From Nematostella vectensis (Eukaryota; Cnidaria; Anthozoa; Actiniaria; Edwardsiidae): a stretch of DNA of 64,000 bases. The notes beneath the pieces were generated by a model that saw only the letters and a list, made by a program, of their open reading frames with translations, ran no database searches and was not told where the DNA came from. Position 1 is the stretch's first letter. The number at the start of each line of letters is the position of its first letter. This document shows, one piece after another, positions 60,701-64,000 of this stretch. The stretch covers positions 15,117,621-15,181,620 of the forward strand of contig NC_064047.1 of NCBI RefSeq assembly GCF_932526225.1, given 5' to 3'. A program made the translations under genes and the position numbers.

Positions 60701-63700
60701 CTGTGAGGTGTCTTCCGTGATGCCTTACGGTCTTATTGTTCTCACTGTGGAGGAGGGGGGTTGCCTGTGGTGGTGACGTCATCACTTCAATGAAGCAATA
60801 ATCAGAAATCCTAGCGTGAAGGTTAGATCGAGACGATTTTGCGGTAGTGCACACGTGAAGCCGACTTTGATTTCACCTTGACAACGCGTCGTTTTTAGCG
60901 TGGCCTGTGAAGTGTCTCCCGAGATGCCTTACGGTCTTATTGTTCTCACTGTGGGGGAGGGGGGTTGCCTGTTGTGGTGACGTCATCACTTCAATGAAGC
61001 AATAATCAGAGAACCTAGGGTGAAGGTTAGATCGAGACGATTTTGCGGTAGTGCACACGTGAAGCCGACTTTGATTTCACCTTGACAACGCGTCGTTTTT
61101 AGCGTGGCCTGTGAGGTGTCTTCCGAGATGCCTTACGGTCTTATTGTTCTCACTGTGGAGGAGGGGGGTTGCCTGTGGTGGTGACGTCATCACTTCAATG
61201 AAGCAATAATCAGAGATCCTAGCGTGAAGGTTAGATCGAGACGATTTTGCGGTAGTGCACACGTGAAGCCGACTTTGATTTCACCTTGACAACGCGTCGG
61301 TTTTAGCGTGGCCTGTGAAGTGTCTTCCGAGATGCCTTACGGTCTTATTGTTCTCACTGTGGGGGAGGGGGGTTGCCTGTTGTGGTGACGTCATCACTTC
61401 AATGAAGCAATAATCAGAGAACCTAGCGTGAAGGTTAGATCGAGACGATTTTGCGGTAGTGCACACGTGAAGCCGACTTTGATTTCACCTTGACAACGCG
61501 TCGTTTTTAGCGTGGCCTGTAAGGTGTCTCTCGAGATGCCTTACGGTCTTATTGTTCTCACTGTGGGGGAAGGGGGTTACCTGTGGTGGTGACGTCATCA
61601 CTTCAATGAAGCAATAATCAGAGATCCTAGCGTGAAGGTTAGATCGGGACGATTTTGCGGTAGTGCACACGTGAAGCCGACTTTGATTTCACCTTGACAA
61701 CGCGTCGTTTTTAGCGTGGCCTGTAAGGTGTCTTCCGAGATGCATTACGGTCTTATTGTTCTCACTGTGGGGGAGAAGGGTTGCCTGTGGTGGTGACATC
61801 ATCACTTCAATGAAGCAATAATCAGAGATCCTAGCGTGAAGGTTAGATCGAGACGATTTTGCGGTAGTGCACACGTGAAGCCGACTTTGATTTCACCTTG
61901 ACAACGCGTCGTTTTTAGCGTGGCCTGTGAAGTGTCTCCCGAGATGCCTTACGGTCTCATTGTTCTCACTGTGGGGGGGTTGCCTGTGGTGGTGACGTCA
62001 TCACTTCAATGAAGCAATAATCAGAGATCCTAGCGTGAAGGTTAAATCGAGACGATTTTGCGGTAGTGCACACGTGAAGCCGACTTTGATTTCACCTTGA
62101 CAACGCGTCGTTTTTAGCGTGGCCTGTGAAGTGTCTCCCGAGATGCCTTACGGTCTTATTGTTCTCACTGTGGGGGAGGGGGGTTGCCTGTTGTGGTGAC
62201 GTCATCACTTCAATGAAGCAATAATCAGAGAACCTAGGGTGAAGGTTAGATCGAGACGATTTTGCGGTAGTGCACACGTGAAGCCGACTTTGATTTCACC
62301 TTGACAACGCGTCGTTTTTAGCGTGGCCTGTGAGGTGTCTTCCGAGATGCCTTACGGTCTTATTGTTCTCACTGTGGAGGAGGGGGGTTGCCTGTGGTGG
62401 TGACGTCATCACTTCAATGAAGCAATAATCAGAGATCCTAGCGTGAAGGTTAGATCGAGACGATTTTGCGGTAGTGCACACGTGAAGCCGACTTTGATTT
62501 CACATTGACAACGCGTCGGTTTTAGCGTGGCCTGTGAAGTGTCTTCCGAGATGCCTTACGGTCTTATTGTTCTCACTGTGGGGGAGGGGGGTTGCCTGTT
62601 GTGGTGACGTCATCACTTCAATGAAGCAATAATCAGAGAACCTAGCGTGAAGGTTAGATCGAGACGATTTTGCGGTAGTGCACACGTGAAGCCGACTTTG
62701 ATTTCACCTTGACAACGCGTCGTTTTTAGCGTGGCCTGTGAGGTGTCTCCCGAGATGCCTTACGGTCTTATTGTTCTCACTGTGGGGGAAGGGGGTTACC
62801 TGTGGTGGTGACGTCATCACTTCAATGAAGCAATAATCAGAGATCCTAGCGTGAAGGTTAGATCGGGACGATTTTGCGGTAGTGCACACGTGAAGCCGAC
62901 TTTGATTTCACCTTGACAACGCGTCGTTTTTAGCGTGGCCTGTAAGGTGTCTTCCGAGATGCCTTACGGTCTTATTGTTCTCACTGTGGGGGAGAAGGGT
63001 TGCCTGTGGTGGTGACATCATCACTTCAATGAAGCAATAATCAGAGATCCTAGCTTGAAGGTTAGATCGAGACGATTTTGCGGTAGTGCACACGTGAAGC
63101 CGACTTTGATTTCACCTTGACAACGCGTCGTTTTTAGCGTGGCCTGTGAAGTGTCTCCCGAGATGCCTTACGGTCTCATTGTTCTCACTGTGGGGGGGTT
63201 GCCTGTGGTGGTGACGTCATCACTTCAATGAAGCAATAATCAGAGATCCTAGCGTGAAGGTTAAATCGAGACGATTTTGCGGTAGTGCACACGTGAAGCC
63301 GACTTTGATTTCACCTTGACAACGCGTCGTTTTTAGCGTGGCCTGTGAGGTGTCTCCCGAGATGCCTTACGGTCTTATTATTCTCACTGTGGGGGAGGGG
63401 GGTTGCCTTTGGTGGTGACATCATCACTTTAATGAAGCAATAATCAAAGATCCTAGCGTGAAGGTTAGGTCGGGACGATTTTGCGGTAGTGCACACGTGA
63501 AGCCGACTTTGATTTCACCTTGACAACGCGTCGTTTTTAGCGTGGCCTGTGAAGTGTCTCCCGAGATGCCTTACGGTCTCATTGTTCTCACTGTGGGGGG
63601 GTTGCCTGTGGTGGTGACGTCATCACTTCAATGAAGCAATAATCAGAGATCCTAGCGTGAAGGTTAGATCGAGACGATTTTGCGGTAGTGCACACGTGAA

Positions 63701-63900
63701 GCCGACTTTGATTTCACCTTGACAACGCGTCGTTTTTAGCGTGGCCTGTGAGGTGTCTCCCGAGATGCCTTACGGTCTTATTGTTCTCACTGTGGGGGAG
63801 GGGGGTTGCCTTTGGTGGTGACATCATCACTTTAATGAAGCAATAATCAAAGATCCTAGCGTGAAGGTTAGGTCGGGACGATTTTGCGGTAGTGCACACG
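54773..63900. repeat. Large duplicated satellite block, right copy
   Basis: Counterpart of 42262-49560. It contains an additional four-unit (816 bp) tandem duplication, 57210-58025 copied as 58026-58841, recognisable by the rare 'attgtactcactg' variant at both 57481 and 58297. It also contains a later 1219-bp repeat (60873-62091 copied from 62092). Confidence 0.85.
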
Positions 63901-64000
63901 TGAAGCCGACTTTGATTTCACCTTGACAACGCGTCGTTTTTAGCGTGGCCTGTGAAGTGTCTCCCGAGATGCCTTACGGTCTTTTTGTTCTCACTGTGGG

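Larger units (their letters stand above)
25905..64000. repeat. Satellite array, ~204-bp unit, roughly 187 copies, open-ended
   Basis: Head-to-tail units of 201-207 bp from about 25905 to the end of the window. The first unit is strongly diverged at its left side; the rest differ by a few per cent. The unit has a variable G tract after 'ctcactgt', then a TGACGTCA site in an imperfect 16-bp palindrome, CTTCAATGAAG, a CACGTG E-box and a TTTTTAGCG block. Most units contain a 61-codon minus-strand open frame (MCTTAKSSRSNLHAR...). It is closed by a TGA in the next unit and disturbed by G-tract indels, so I do not consider it a gene. The array could be centromeric, pericentromeric or interstitial; the window does not show which. 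Confidence 0.97.

Noticed and set aside
25854-63899. More than 150 minus-strand open frames of about 61 codons (MCTTAKSSRSNLHAR...)
   Set aside because: They recur once per satellite unit, vary by G-tract indels and end at the same TGA. A repeat by-product is the simpler explanation.
26340-64000. CRISPR-like array
   Set aside because: Units are head-to-tail without spacers, 204 bp long, in eukaryotic DNA with introns nearby.

Overview
This window is eukaryotic nuclear DNA, most likely from an invertebrate animal. The evidence is a gene with seven exons and GT-AG introns, kilobases of ATT-type microsatellite, a tRNA-derived SINE, a decayed Polinton/adintovirus-like element, and a satellite array of more than 38 kb. 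From memory, the recombinase and capsid-type genes resemble sequences in cnidarian and other marine invertebrate genomes. That is an impression, not a search result. Nothing bacterial is present: there are no operons, rRNA genes or CRISPR arrays.

Layout. (1) 1-4430 is AT-rich simple-sequence DNA with several clean tandem arrays. (2) 4431-8520 is a GC-richer, heavily mutated virus-like element. It holds remnants of a helicase-type ATPase joined to an HNH nuclease, a double-jelly-roll major capsid protein, a penton-like minor capsid protein and an A32/FtsK-like packaging ATPase. It also holds a perfect 34-bp-arm hairpin. (3) 8521-16765 is a second, rearranged copy. The ATPase C-terminus plus its downstream gene has been amplified into eight head-to-tail units of about 918 bp, followed by a leftover ATPase segment, an inverted pair of SINE pieces and a G/T-rich end. 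(4) 16766-22134 is AT-rich DNA and a 10-bp minisatellite, interrupted by a stray 496-bp piece of the 918-bp repeat. (5) 22135-25639 on the minus strand is the one intact gene I can build: a tyrosine recombinase of 372 residues in seven exons, with all splice phases compatible and all catalytic residues present. (6) 25905-64000 is a satellite with a unit of about 204 bp and nested higher-order duplications. It runs off the end of the window.

How the parts relate. The capsid, ATPase and helicase remnants form one dead element whose pieces were recycled into tandem repeats. The recombinase gene lies between two satellite families. The minisatellite supplies its stop codon, and the 204-bp array begins about 270 bp upstream of its start codon. 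Most satellite units carry a CRE-type TGACGTCA (or its CpG-decayed form) and a CACGTG E-box, so the array could act as a large transcription-factor binding platform near the promoter. That last point is inference.
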